Below are positions 51,726-61,379 of a stretch of 64,000 nucleotides of DNA, piece by piece. Source of the stretch: Saccharomycopsis phalli (Eukaryota > Ascomycota > Saccharomycetes > Ascoideales > Saccharomycopsidaceae). Within the stretch, counting starts at the first letter, position 1. Every line of letters starts with the position of its first letter. The position numbers and the translations under genes were made by a program. The stretch covers positions 1-64,000 of the forward strand of contig CP073212.1 in NCBI GenBank assembly GCA_020342235.1, in the 5' to 3' direction. The notes below the pieces were generated by a model, which worked only from the letters and a program-made list of their open reading frames with translations, ran no database searches and was not told where the DNA came from.

Positions 51726-52793
51726 ATGAAATTGAATTACTTACCATTCCTCACTGCTATTGTTTTCACAAGTGTCTCTTTTGCAATTCCCGTTAGCCAA
51801 AGTGAATCGTCGTTGAGCAACATTGAAAAACGTGATTCAGGTTTGCTTTACAGTGAGATTTCTCCTCAGAAATACGAGATATTTCGATATATTGCTGCTG
51901 CCCATATCAACGTCGGCCTCAGATTGGGTCTAAACCACAAAGACATGGCCAAGTATGTTTCCACTCCATCGGTGAACAGCGCCCGTAGTGGCGTAGCCAA
52001 TAGCGGTTTTCGTTCTTCTGGAAGCTCCGGTCAACCTTTGAAACTTAGTGGCATGCCTCTTCCCACAATTCTCGAATACTTTGGAACCACGAGTGGTGGA
52101 CGTGCAAACTCAAATGGATACGAAATACCTTCATTTGTGTATTATATTTTTGACAAACTTCGGACATTCAGGTTACTTCCAGAAAATCTTTTCTATTCAA
52201 ATAGCCAGAGCGGAGCTGAACTCGTTTTCACAAGAAGTCTCAATGACAACCCTAAACTGATTACACACTTAACTGAAAGTCTCAATGCTAACCAGCCTGA
52301 CAATGCTCACATTCTTGCCGGCGCTATGAAGAAAATAATCAGTAATTTTCCAGAGAGTATCATGACTAATGCTTTAGATGAACTATGGGTTAAGGTAGGC
52401 TCTTTGGATCGTATGCTGTCAACCGCTGTGCATGAATTGGCACAGATGTTGCCTATACAGAACCATCATTTGCTTGAAGTGATCCTTTTGAATATGGATT
52501 GGCTTCTATCAAGAAAATCACAGACAGGTGTTAAAACTCAGGATATTTGTGAAGTATTAACACGTATGCTTTTTGAAACGCCCTATAACATACATGATCT
52601 TTATAGAACAACGGCTCAACGTTTCAAAACAGTCTACGTACTTGTTAGATCTTATCCAAAAATTGATACTGTGCCACTGTCTATTGTTGATAGATATAGC
52701 AGACTCAAGTCCTCCTTCATAAGAAACGGCAGGTATTTGCCTGCCGCTGAAATCATTAAGATTGTCATGGAAGATATAGGAAATAACAATTAA
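51726..52793 (+). CDS. Secreted protein with Kex2 site, unknown family (copy 1)
   Basis: 355 aa from the ATG at 51726. An upstream in-frame ATG at 51615 is open but lies before TATTATAAAAG, and the signal peptide starts at MKLNYLPFL. Signal peptide 1-20, pro-segment to EKR (residues 34-36, Kex2-type), then a mature protein of about 320 residues. There are few or no Cys in the mature part, and it has several helices (AMKKIISNFPESIMTNALDELWVKVG, AVHELAQML). The paralogue lies at 55609; I recognise no homologue. The name of a function would be a guess. Position in a subtelomeric duplication and rapid divergence suggest an interaction or niche role. Confidence 0.75.
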   Translation: MKLNYLPFLTAIVFTSVSFAIPVSQSESSLSNIEKRDSGLLYSEISPQKYEIFRYIAAAHINVGLRLGLNHKDMAKYVSTPSVNSARSGVANSGFRSSGSSGQPLKLSGMPLPTILEYFGTTSGGRANSNGYEIPSFVYYIFDKLRTFRLLPENLFYSNSQSGAELVFTRSLNDNPKLITHLTESLNANQPDNAHILAGAMKKIISNFPESIMTNALDELWVKVGSLDRMLSTAVHELAQMLPIQNHHLLEVILLNMDWLLSRKSQTGVKTQDICEVLTRMLFETPYNIHDLYRTTAQRFKTVYVLVRSYPKIDTVPLSIVDRYSRLKSSFIRNGRYLPAAEIIKIVMEDIGNNN

Positions 52794-53089
52794 GGATAAC
52801 TTAGTCCAATTCAACTTCTATATCATATTTTAATTAATGCAGTCCTATCAGAAGTGCTGCATGTGCTCCATGGTTGAAACTGGAAATGAACGAAATGCTA
52901 GCATCTGGTATGTCAAGCTATTAAAAAAGATGGTACCTTATTGTTGTTTTGTTATTGAATAGTTCCATCAAATATGAATTCACTAAGTGTTGGTTGATTT
53001 GCTCATTCCCTTGCAAAAAACATAAAGTACTATATAGTCAATATTATATCAGTTGCCCATTGTAATGAAGTAGAGAAGATTACCCTGAC

Positions 53090-53257
53090 CCTTTATTTAC
53101 CGTCTGTTTGGCTCTCAGGAAACGGCCTAGCTAAGCCCATTCTCTTTGATAAGAGAATGTGTCTTACTTTCTCCAGGTATATCTAGTCAAGCAAACATAT
53201 TTTAGCTATTTTACCAACACGTATCCTAGTTGCTATATTACACCCATCATGCAATAA
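53090..53257 (+). mobile_element. LTR relic, family 3
   Basis: Contains ACCGTCTGTTTGGCTC, GGCCTAGCTAAGCC and the end TTTTAGCTATTTTACCAACA...CTATATTACA, matching 37340-37672. The left part is lost. Confidence 0.6.
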
Positions 53258-53269
53258 ATGCGAGGAGTC

Positions 53270-53513
53270 AAACTTGGCAACGAGGGTGACCAGGCTTCTT
53301 ACACAACCAATACAAGTACTAAGCATCAACAATACAACCGCTCACATTGAAGTTTTTAATCCCAAGCAACCGAATGAGGGCCGACATAGGGCTTTGTTCA
53401 ACAGTAATGCTGCACAAGGATTTTCGTAAGCGAAGATATATTTGTCGAATAACCGTAATGACGGAGACAATATATAGCTAAATACAAAAATAATAATTAT
53501 TATTATTATTATC
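53270..53513 (+). mobile_element. LINE-B 3' UTR fragment
   Basis: Matches 20966-21192 almost throughout (ACCAGGCTTCTTACACAA, TTTTTAATCCCAAGCAACC, GGAGACAATATATAGC) and ends with an ATT tail. It has no ORF2 coding part beyond the last bases. Confidence 0.85.
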
Positions 53514-53520
53514 ATGTGAG

Positions 53521-53978
53521 GACCCGGGGCCATCCACCTTCCACGACTTTACCTTCCCAGCACACTATGCCTTTCGAACCCAACAACAGATACACGAAGG
53601 AATTACCACTGCTAACCAAGCCCGCCTCTTCTTCTCACACAAGGCGAAGCTTGAATATATTATAGGATTCTACTCGTCTGTGCTGGAATAGTGAATTCTC
53701 TTTTTGCTACAACACACTAGGAGGGCTACTGTGCTAGTATCCGGAGGATGGGATGGCTCAAGTCACCTCTAAAGATCTAGGCGAAAGCTCATTGCCCCTC
53801 CAATGCCCATTACTCTACATATTTACCAACACCAGTCAAAATTATTTTATCTCTGTCACAGAGTTTTCTTTCGATAACTACATAGCAGCACCGTTCTTAG
53901 TCGTGGACGGCGAGGCATAAATTTCCCCTGGGAGCTTTGTATAGCTAGAGCCTAAAATAAATATTATTATTATAGTAT
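53521..53978 (+). mobile_element. LINE-A 3'-end fragment
   Basis: Collinear with 8630-9077. It holds the end of ORF2 (EFYSSVLDR-like: GFYSSVLE then stop) and the 3' UTR (CTAGGAGGGCTAC, AAAGATCTAGGCGAAA, CCCCTGGGAGC), ending in an ATT tail. It abuts the LINE-B fragment on its left. Confidence 0.85.
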
Positions 53979-54057
53979 TAGAGTAATCATAAATGCCGGA
54001 ATAGATTCTATGTGCTCATGCGACAACTTTGGACGATCTTAATACGATCTTGATAAT

Positions 54058-54800
54058 GATTATAATAATAATATTTTTATTTACTTCTATAGCTACACCA
54101 GGCTCCCCCGAAGGGTGAGATTGATATTTCACCGTCTAAAAAACTAAGAACGGCGTCGCTAAATTTTGAGTCAAGAGAAAACCCTTTGAATGGGGATAAA
54201 AACTTTCGACTTGATCTTTAAGGAACTGTTAAAGAGAGATGACTCAGAATGAGCTGTGGAGTCTCGCCCCCAAAGGGACTACCTGCCCGGCCACCCTTCT
54301 CGTGATGCTGTAGAATATAAAAGGAATCTACACATCCAGCACTAACGTGTAGAATCCTACAAGGGAATAAACTGATTTTGCGTCAGTGAAGAGGTGGCGA
54401 ACCTGCGCTCTACTACTTATGAGGCCTTCGCCTATTGTTCCCTGAGTTCGGAATACCTCTAAGCTTGGGCATGAAAGGTCATGTAATATGGAGGGATTGT
54501 CACACCTAGGGCACTTCGGATCGCAATCAGGGTTAAACTGTTTCTTGATGGTGCTCGATACCAAGTTTTATCACTTGGAAGTTGGCTGATCAAACTCAAA
54601 ATTTTCATTGGGCCCACTAAGGCCTCAGCTAGCAAGAGTTTATCTTTAGCAGTTGTAATCACCACTGAATCCGTTCCGTATAGAGTTCTATAGTGGGCTG
54701 AGAGAGTAATCTCACCAGTGCCCATTAACTTTTGCCATTCCTTGGTTATCCTCGTGTTTATTTAATCTTTAAGGATCCATTTTTTTCGTCCGGACAGGGC
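54058..54800 (-). mobile_element. LINE, lineage C, 5'-truncated, with 14-bp target duplication
   Basis: Minus strand: ATT-rich tail at the left, ~250-bp 3' UTR, then the ORF2 3' part with a CPRC...HDLSC knuckle (54328-54725, in two overlapping frames, so frameshifted). Flanked by ACGATCTTGATAAT at 54044-54057 and 54801-54814. The related, more decayed copy is at 29058. Lineage C is distinct from A and B in its 3' UTR. Confidence 0.87.
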
Positions 54801-55608
54801 ACGATCTTGATAATCATAACTGATTTTGACAGGTTGATCATAGATAATCGATTCAGCACTTTAGTCGATCAAATGCTTGCATTTACCATGAAAACTCTGC
54901 GTCTCTTATAAATCTTTGTAATTTATGTCAGACTGTCCCCGTGATTTAGTTGGTAACTAATTAGGGCACATGCATATCTCAAAAACTTTTTTCTTGTGCC
55001 CCTATGGTAAACTATCGGTTCTCCGCGATCAATCATGATAGGTGAAACTATGACAATACTTGTTTTTACTCCATATTTGTTTTTGGCGTCTTCATTGTGA
55101 AGTACAGCGCCTATTATTTCCATCAAACACCTGCAATCCAAGAAATGGAAAAATCCATGCAGAATGATGATATCAGATGTTTTTATGCCTTCGCCAGTTG
55201 TTTGAGGATCTACAATACATTTCTTATCGACATATTGGAGATTGAGTGTTTTTTACAATATATTTATATTTGATGGATTACTATCGAACTTTCCAAATTA
55301 CTGGTGCAATTCCTTGTTCAAATTCCTGTTAGTAAGAGGATTACCAACAAGGAGCCTTGCAGTATTTCTTGACTATTAACTTGGCTGAAATAGAGCCACT
55401 AATATTAAAATGTTCACCATATATCTGAAACACTTATATAAGTGACCGCTGTGTCCATGGTATGGTATCGATAAAAGGCCACAGCCTAGGAGATGATGCA
55501 AACTTATGCACATATATACCAGGGACATACTACTTCAAGAACCGCCCTATGGATCTCAAATATTATAAAAGCATATATAATTCACCATTAAGATTCATCC
55601 TTGGCATC

Positions 55609-56682
55609 ATGAAATTGAATTACTTACCATTCCTCACTGCTATTGTTTTCACAAGTGTCTCTTTTGCAGTTCCCGTTAGCCAAAGTGAATCGTCGTTGAG
55701 CAACATTAAAAAACGTGATTCAGGTTTGCTTTACAGTGAGATTTCTCCTCAGGAATATGAGATATTTCGATATATTGCTGCTGCCCATATCAACGTCGAC
55801 CTCAAATTGGATCTAAACTATAAGCAGTTGGCCGCGTATGTTTCCACTCCATCGTTGGGATACAATTCTCGTGACATGCTGAAGAGAGGTTTTTTTTCTT
55901 CTGAAGCCTCCAAGGACCGTCTTCCTGTTGAGCTTTATGGCATGTCTCTTGACAATGTTCTCAGATTATATAAAACCAATGGGGCTGGAAAGGTAAACCC
56001 ATCTGGATACACTATACCCACATTTGTGTATTATTTTTTTAGCAAACTTTATGAATTCAGGCGGCTTCCAAAATATCTCTTCTCTTTTGATCCACAGAGC
56101 GGTCCTCAGATCAAATTCATAAGACAGATCAATAAAGAACCTGCGCAGATCCCAGTCGAAACTGAAAGGATCAGTGCTGACCAACCTGTCAATGCCTATA
56201 TTGTTGCCAACGCTATAAAGAAAATAATCAGTGGCTTTCCAGACAGTATCATGACTCTTGGATTGGATGAACTATGGGTTGGGGTAGGCTCTTTTAATCC
56301 TGTGCTGTCAACCGCTGTGCTTGAATTGGCACAGATGTTGCCTAAAGAGAACCATGAATTTCTTGAAGTACTCCTTCGGAATATGAATTATATTATAAGC
56401 AAACAATCACAAACGAAGATTGACGATGCGGGGATTTCTCACATATTAACAAGTATGCTTTTTGATACACGGGGTAACGCGGTATATTTTCATGATACCT
56501 TGGTTGAGCGTTACAAATCAGTCAGTATACTTGTTCGTACTTTTCCAACAATTGAAAATGTGCCACCGTCTATTGTTGATAGATATAAGACACTCAAGTC
56601 CTCCTTCATAAAGAAAGGCAAGGTTTTGCCAGCCGCTGATATCATTCAGATTGTCATGAAAGATATGCAAAATAAACATTAA
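55609..56682 (+). CDS. Secreted protein with Kex2 site, unknown family (copy 2)
   Basis: 357 aa from the ATG at 55609, chosen to match copy 1 and its signal peptide. Residues 1-62 are almost identical to copy 1 (signal peptide, pro-segment ending KKR at 34-36, DSGLLYSEISPQ). The rest is only about half identical, with many non-conservative changes between residues 70 and 200. Conserved islands: FVYYxF, AxKKIIS, DELWVxVGS, LSTAVxELAQMLP, SIVDRY, LKSSFI. No Cys in the mature part. Promoter and flanks are duplicated together with the gene. Function unknown. Confidence 0.75.
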   Translation: MKLNYLPFLTAIVFTSVSFAVPVSQSESSLSNIKKRDSGLLYSEISPQEYEIFRYIAAAHINVDLKLDLNYKQLAAYVSTPSLGYNSRDMLKRGFFSSEASKDRLPVELYGMSLDNVLRLYKTNGAGKVNPSGYTIPTFVYYFFSKLYEFRRLPKYLFSFDPQSGPQIKFIRQINKEPAQIPVETERISADQPVNAYIVANAIKKIISGFPDSIMTLGLDELWVGVGSFNPVLSTAVLELAQMLPKENHEFLEVLLRNMNYIISKQSQTKIDDAGISHILTSMLFDTRGNAVYFHDTLVERYKSVSILVRTFPTIENVPPSIVDRYKTLKSSFIKKGKVLPAADIIQIVMKDMQNKH

Positions 56683-57162
56683 GGATAACTTAGTTCAATT
56701 CGACTCCTAGATCATATTTTAATTAATGCAGTCCTATTAGAAGTTCTGCATGTGCTACATTTTTGAATCTGGAGATGAGCGAAGAGCTGACATCTGGTAT
56801 GTCAAGCTACTAAAATAGATTATACATAATTGCTGTTTTGATATTGAATAATTTAATCAAATGCAAATTTGGCAAGTATCGGTTCAATTGAATAACCCCT
56901 TGCTAAAAAACATACAGTACTATACAGTCAATACTATACCAGTTTTTCTCTAACTTAACATCTGTAGTTCAACTAATCTACTATCTGCAAAATTGGCCAG
57001 GCTTTTTATATAACCTCGCAAAACACCATCAAGCTTGAATAAAACAGTTGCCGTTGAAGCTTTTAATCTCAGACAGTTACATATGTGCTGATAAAGGGTT
57101 TTTCTCGCCAGCATTGCTGCCTTAGTATTAGACTATAGTATTGCTCCAATGTTGTTGGAGAA

Positions 57163-57450
57163 TGTCGTGACGTCTGAGGCCATGAGATATAACACAAATG
57201 GCACCCCGCAGTATATCATCCCCAGCGGATTATGAAAAAGCCACTTCGGACGTGTAAATGTGATAACTATAAATAGGGATCACTTTACCGTATAGAAAGA
57301 ATAACTTACCCGAACAATTAAGCTAGACATTGTATCTAGCAGAGCCCAATCCGGTTATCCAGGTCCTAAAGGAACAAAAACAAATAATTAAGTAGTTTAT
57401 AGTTTATTATAATACTATGTCTAATAAGGCAAGACCTATAAACCACGACA
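57163..57450 (+). mobile_element. LTR, family 2
   Basis: 288 bp, TGTCGTGACGTCTGAGG...ATAAACCACGACA, with the typical AATCCGGTTATCCAGGTCCT and AATTAAGTAGTTTATAGTTT blocks. It is the last mobile element before the conserved right-hand genes. Confidence 0.85.
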
Positions 57451-57631
57451 ATTGACAAAGCCGGTGCCCCATCAAAGCTGTTGTGGACGGTGCTTAACTT
57501 ACGTGTAATAAGTTACTTATAGACTTTACTGCAGTTTTATAGTCATGAATTATTTCAGTCATATTTATAGCTGATCAGTGATAAGTCTAGATCCAGGCCG
57601 AACTAGAACATTTATATACCTATTCACAAAA

Positions 57632-58828
57632 TTACACCTCAACTGGGCCAAAGAACTCGCTTCTGATGTTTGATTCCTCAATTCCCTTATCAGCCAACTG
57701 CTTCTTAACGAACCGCATGTATCCTCTTGGCCCAATAACGTAGTAGTCATTGCTGGAACTAGCGGAAGCAAAGTCCTGTACCTCCAAATGGCGGGCAACA
57801 CCGTTATTCGTTGCCTTTGCCTCAGGTGAAGAAAAGTATTCATGTAATTGAAACTTGTCACCATACTTTTGTTTTAACTGGTCCAATTTGTTACCAAATG
57901 GCCGTGCCTCCACGTTGCTGTTAGAGTTGTGGAGCACCACATGTCTTCCCTTACTCAATGCGTGTTCGGCAATAGGCAATAATGGAGTGATTCCAATTCC
58001 ACCAGCAAACATTACTACTGGGTGTGATTCGGTCTTGTCGTCATAGACAAAGTTTCCGGCTGGCGGAGCTACTTTGATGACATTGTTGACTTTTAAGGTT
58101 TCATGAATGTATCCTGAGATTTTACCGTCCTTCAAGTGTCTGACGGAGATTCTATACTCGTTATCGGTAGGGTACTGAGAGAGCGAGTACTCTCTACTTG
58201 TCTCAAACTTGTCTCCGTCTGGAAGCCATCTGATACATACGTACTGGCCAACCTTTGGTATGGCAATTGGCTTACCGTCAACAGGAGCAAAGTACACAGA
58301 CTTTACATTGCTGGCCTCTTGCTCAATACGGGTGATCTTAAACTCTCTAAATCCCTGCCAGAGGTTCTTGAGATACGCCTCATGCTCAGCATTGATCAAT
58401 ATCTGGGCCAAGTTCCCGTACGCCGTAGCCCAAGCGTCCAAAAACTCGTCATTAGCGGTGTCACCTAGTAACTTTTTCATAGTCTCGAGTAGACATTTTC
58501 CGACAATTGGATAGTGCTCAGGTAGAACTTGTAACCCAACGTGCTTGACGACAATCTGGTTGACAAAGGCAGTAAGCGGAGCCAAGTTGTCAATGTTCTT
58601 GGCGTAATTGAGCAATGCAAACGCCAAAATCTTTGGTTGTCTAAGAAGCTTCTGGTCGGTGAGATTGAAGAACGGCTTTACCTCGTCATAACTGGTGATC
58701 ATGTACTTGTAAAACTCCGCAGTTAAAGTCTCACCGGCACTCTCCAACGTTGGAACCGTTGCAGTGATGATCTCCTTTTGCTTAGGGGTCAATTCCTTGA
58801 TTTCGTATATAATAGTGGCTTTACTCAT
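57632..58828 (-). CDS. YHB1: Flavohaemoglobin (nitric oxide dioxygenase)
   Basis: 398 aa from the ATG at 58828, the usual length of yeast Yhb1. The globin domain is about 1-145, with proximal His in VVKHVGLQVLPEHY (H96). The FAD-binding domain has REYSLSQYP (R-x-Y-S box), and the NAD-binding domain has GGIGITPLL and YVIGPRGYM. Oxidises NO to nitrate with O2 and NAD(P)H, protecting against nitrosative stress (family knowledge). The 57451-57631 stretch after it holds only its 3' end. The upstream 376 bp (to BIO3) contain a GATTATATACAT TATA-like block close to the start. Confidence 0.97.
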   Translation of the reverse strand: MSKATIIYEIKELTPKQKEIITATVPTLESAGETLTAEFYKYMITSYDEVKPFFNLTDQKLLRQPKILAFALLNYAKNIDNLAPLTAFVNQIVVKHVGLQVLPEHYPIVGKCLLETMKKLLGDTANDEFLDAWATAYGNLAQILINAEHEAYLKNLWQGFREFKITRIEQEASNVKSVYFAPVDGKPIAIPKVGQYVCIRWLPDGDKFETSREYSLSQYPTDNEYRISVRHLKDGKISGYIHETLKVNNVIKVAPPAGNFVYDDKTESHPVVMFAGGIGITPLLPIAEHALSKGRHVVLHNSNSNVEARPFGNKLDQLKQKYGDKFQLHEYFSSPEAKATNNGVARHLEVQDFASASSSNDYYVIGPRGYMRFVKKQLADKGIEESNIRSEFFGPVEV

Positions 58829-59204
58829 GTCGCTGAATAATATGGAGATTTTAATTGGATTATATACATCTCGCTTAGTCAGACACGATGAGTACAATCA
58901 TGCCATGCACTTACAGGATGAACACGACCTCAATACATTTGATTGACACCGTTGGATCTTAAACCTGTCACAGAACTGAGCTTCTGACTCCAAAGACTTA
59001 CAAAACCTCGGCATATAAAGCAACCATAAAATTTGAAGATATATTCTAAAAGCTGTTTGCCTGACGATAATCCTCGAAAACTCCTCTATTAGCATGCATA
59101 AACGGTTTTCTCCGAAGGAGTTTTCCACGCCTAAAATTTCCTGCCCTGTCACTCAATTTGGCCCAATTTATTCCGACCTTGCATGGAATATCACGCATTT
59201 CTGG
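58829..59204 (-). promoter_or_regulatory. YHB1 promoter region
   Basis: 376 bp between the flavohaemoglobin start and the BIO3 stop, both genes on the minus strand. It holds the YHB1 promoter and the BIO3 3' end. A TATATAC block lies about 30 bp upstream of the ATG. No known regulator site was identified. Confidence 0.5.
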
Positions 59205-60488
59205 TCAGCCTCGCACAATTTTTTGTATTGCCTTTGTTATATTTCTGAGATGGGCATGCCCAATATTGTAGGGTGGCATGGTGTAAATAAGCCTCCCAAA
59301 TGGACGAAGCCATACTCCTTCTTGCACAAACTTCCGCTGGCATTCCTCCACGTTAACCGCAGACTCCATTTCTACCACCCCAATGGCACCTAGAACCCGC
59401 ACATCTCTCACGTGACTCAAGGTCTTTAGCGATTTTAATTGCCCAAGCTGCTTCTCAATTTCAGGCACGTGACGTCGATTGTCCTCCAAGAGTTGCAAAC
59501 TTGAGTTTGCAACCGCACAGGCTAGTGGGTTACCCATAAAAGTCGGGCCGTGCATGAAGCAGCCAGCAGAGCCTTGACTAACGGTTTCTGCAACGTTTCT
59601 CGTGGTTAAAACTGCAGAGAGTGTCATGTATCCTCCCGTAAGTGCCTTGCCAAGACATATCATGTCTGGTACAACATCCTGGCAATGCTCGTATGCAAAT
59701 AGCCGGCCTGTTCGTCCAAAACCGGTTGCAATCTCGTCAAATATCAAGAGGCACTTGTATTCGTCACAGAGCTCTCTAACACGTTTGAGGTACTGTGGGT
59801 GATACATTCTCATTCCTCCTGCGCCCTGTACTATAGGCTCGATAATGACTGCTGAAATTTCCTGGTGGTGGGCCTGAATCATTTTCTTGAAACTAGATAT
59901 GTCGTCTTCCCTCCAGGGCTCGTCAAATTTGGTCCTTGGTGCCGGTGCAAAGAAATTTTCCGCTAAGTAGCCCTTGAATATGCTGTGCATCGAGTTGTCG
60001 GGGTCACACACCGACATTGCTCCAAAAGTATCACCATGATACCCATTGCGCACTGTAAGAAACTTTTTCTTCCTAAACTGCTTTTTTCCATTCCAGAACT
60101 GTAATGCCATTTTCATGGCTACTTCGACTGCTACAGACCCAGAGTCGGCAAGAAACACACATTGTAACGGCTCAGCAGTCATGTCTACGAGTTTCTTGCA
60201 GAGCTCTACCGCAGGTTGGTGGGTAATACCACCAAACATCACATGCGCCATTTTTCTTGTCTGGTCAATTATTGCCTGATTGAGAATGGGATGATTATAC
60301 CCATGAATTGCACTCCACCACGAAGACATTCCATCGACCAATTCCTGGCCGCTTTCAAGCTTCAAAAGGCTGCCATTTGCAGAGACAACAGGATAGCATG
60401 AAATTGGGTTCACCATGGAAGTGTATGGATGCCATATATGTCTTTTGTCAAAGTCAAGGTCGACATTGTCAAATTCTGTGCTCGGCAT
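59205..60488 (-). CDS. BIO3: Adenosylmethionine-8-amino-7-oxononanoate (DAPA) aminotransferase
   Basis: 427 aa, a length close to bacterial BioA. Class-III aminotransferase: WHPYTSM near the N-terminus, DGMSSWWSAIHGYNHP, DSGSVAVEVAMKMA, NGYHGDT, FDEIATGFGRTG, the PLP-binding Lys in CLGKALTGGYMTLSA, and GPTFMGNPLACA. Converts KAPA to DAPA using S-adenosylmethionine as amino donor, in biotin synthesis. Divergently transcribed from BIO4 across 161 bp. The fungal gene group is generally thought to be of bacterial origin; the BioA-like length is consistent with that. Confidence 0.97.
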   Translation of the reverse strand: MPSTEFDNVDLDFDKRHIWHPYTSMVNPISCYPVVSANGSLLKLESGQELVDGMSSWWSAIHGYNHPILNQAIIDQTRKMAHVMFGGITHQPAVELCKKLVDMTAEPLQCVFLADSGSVAVEVAMKMALQFWNGKKQFRKKKFLTVRNGYHGDTFGAMSVCDPDNSMHSIFKGYLAENFFAPAPRTKFDEPWREDDISSFKKMIQAHHQEISAVIIEPIVQGAGGMRMYHPQYLKRVRELCDEYKCLLIFDEIATGFGRTGRLFAYEHCQDVVPDMICLGKALTGGYMTLSAVLTTRNVAETVSQGSAGCFMHGPTFMGNPLACAVANSSLQLLEDNRRHVPEIEKQLGQLKSLKTLSHVRDVRVLGAIGVVEMESAVNVEECQRKFVQEGVWLRPFGRLIYTMPPYNIGHAHLRNITKAIQKIVRG

Positions 60489-60649
60489 GATTTTACTCTA
60501 GATTGGGTCAAAAATATTTTGGCCATTTTCGAAATTCACATTATAATATAAGGCCTCATACAGGTGACTCAACTGCATGAGATGGCCGACTCATGTGCAT
60601 AATTATTTCCATAATAAATATATCTACTCAACACTTTCCCAGTTTCACC
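60489..60649. promoter_or_regulatory. Bidirectional BIO3-BIO4 promoter
   Basis: 161 bp between two divergent start codons. TGACTCA at 60565-60571 is a consensus Gcn4 site, and a related CGACTCA follows at 60588-60594. A TTATAATATAAGG block (60541-60553) can serve as TATA for either gene. The arrangement predicts co-regulation, probably including amino-acid starvation response. Confidence 0.7.
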
Positions 60650-61303
60650 ATGAAATTCTTTGTTACTGGAACTGGTACAGATGTTGGAAAGACATTTATC
60701 TCGTCGCTATTAGTGAAAGCTTGGAATGCGAACTACTGGAAACCGCTCCAGACCGGCTTGAATCTGGACCCTGGTGATGTTGTTACACTTCAAAAAAGTA
60801 CCAACATACCAGACAGCCGCATCCAAGAACCAGATTATGCTCTTCAACGGCCATTGGCTCCATGGAGGGCTTGCGTCTTGGACGGGCTTCCTGAGATTTC
60901 ACTGCGATTTACCATACCAAAAAAGTTCTTGGACAGTACTAAGCATTTGATTATTGAAGGTGCAGGAGGAGTGCTTGTGCCAGTTGACTCGCGGAGAATG
61001 GTGTCGGACATAATCAAAGAATTGGGTGTTCCTGCAATTGTAGTTGCTGATTCGGAGCTTGGCACTATTAACCATACTTTGTTGACCTTGGAGCATCTAC
61101 GGTCAAAGAACATACCGGTTATAGGGCTAGTGTTTAACGGGGTGCTCAACAAAGACAACGTGGAAACAGTATTACACTTTGCTGGGGATTTTCCGTTGGT
61201 ATTACAGGTCCCTAGACTGACTTCCAAATTAGATGATTTGGTACATCTAGTGCCGCTGATTGAGTCAATTGTTGATCTGCATGGCAACGCAGCTGAATCA
61301 TAA
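60650..61303 (+). CDS. BIO4: Dethiobiotin synthetase
   Basis: 217 aa from the ATG at 60650; an upstream frame from 60593 adds an unlikely leader. P-loop GTGTDVGKT (6-14), YWKPLQTG, and EGAGGVLVPVD with the second nucleotide-binding box. ATP-dependent ring closure of DAPA to dethiobiotin, the step after BIO3. The CTG codon at 60764 lies in QTGLN-x-DPGD, where the S. cerevisiae protein, as I recall it, has Ser; this bears on the genetic code of the host. Confidence 0.96.
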   Translation: MKFFVTGTGTDVGKTFISSLLVKAWNANYWKPLQTGLNLDPGDVVTLQKSTNIPDSRIQEPDYALQRPLAPWRACVLDGLPEISLRFTIPKKFLDSTKHLIIEGAGGVLVPVDSRRMVSDIIKELGVPAIVVADSELGTINHTLLTLEHLRSKNIPVIGLVFNGVLNKDNVETVLHFAGDFPLVLQVPRLTSKLDDLVHLVPLIESIVDLHGNAAES

Positions 61304-61379
61304 TAGACACATTCATATGATGTGCAACAACTGGTATATATATCTAGACAGTTATCTCCAATATAATCAAAAAATATTC

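Larger units (their letters stand above)
50840..53060 (+). repeat. Tandem gene duplication, unit 1
   Basis: About 2.2 kb, homologous to 53988-56950. It contains an antisense short frame (51086-51337), the promoter and the secreted-protein gene at 51726, plus about 270 bp downstream. Similarity to unit 2 is high upstream and over the first ~190 bp of the gene, lower across the rest of the gene, and high again just after the stop codon. Confidence 0.85.
53988..56950 (+). repeat. Tandem gene duplication, unit 2 (with LINE insertion)
   Basis: Homologous to 50840-53060. It is longer because a 743-bp lineage-C LINE is inserted at 54058-54800. Both units share the promoter segment with CAAACTTATGCACATATATC and the ATTATAAAAGCATATATAA block. 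Confidence 0.85.
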
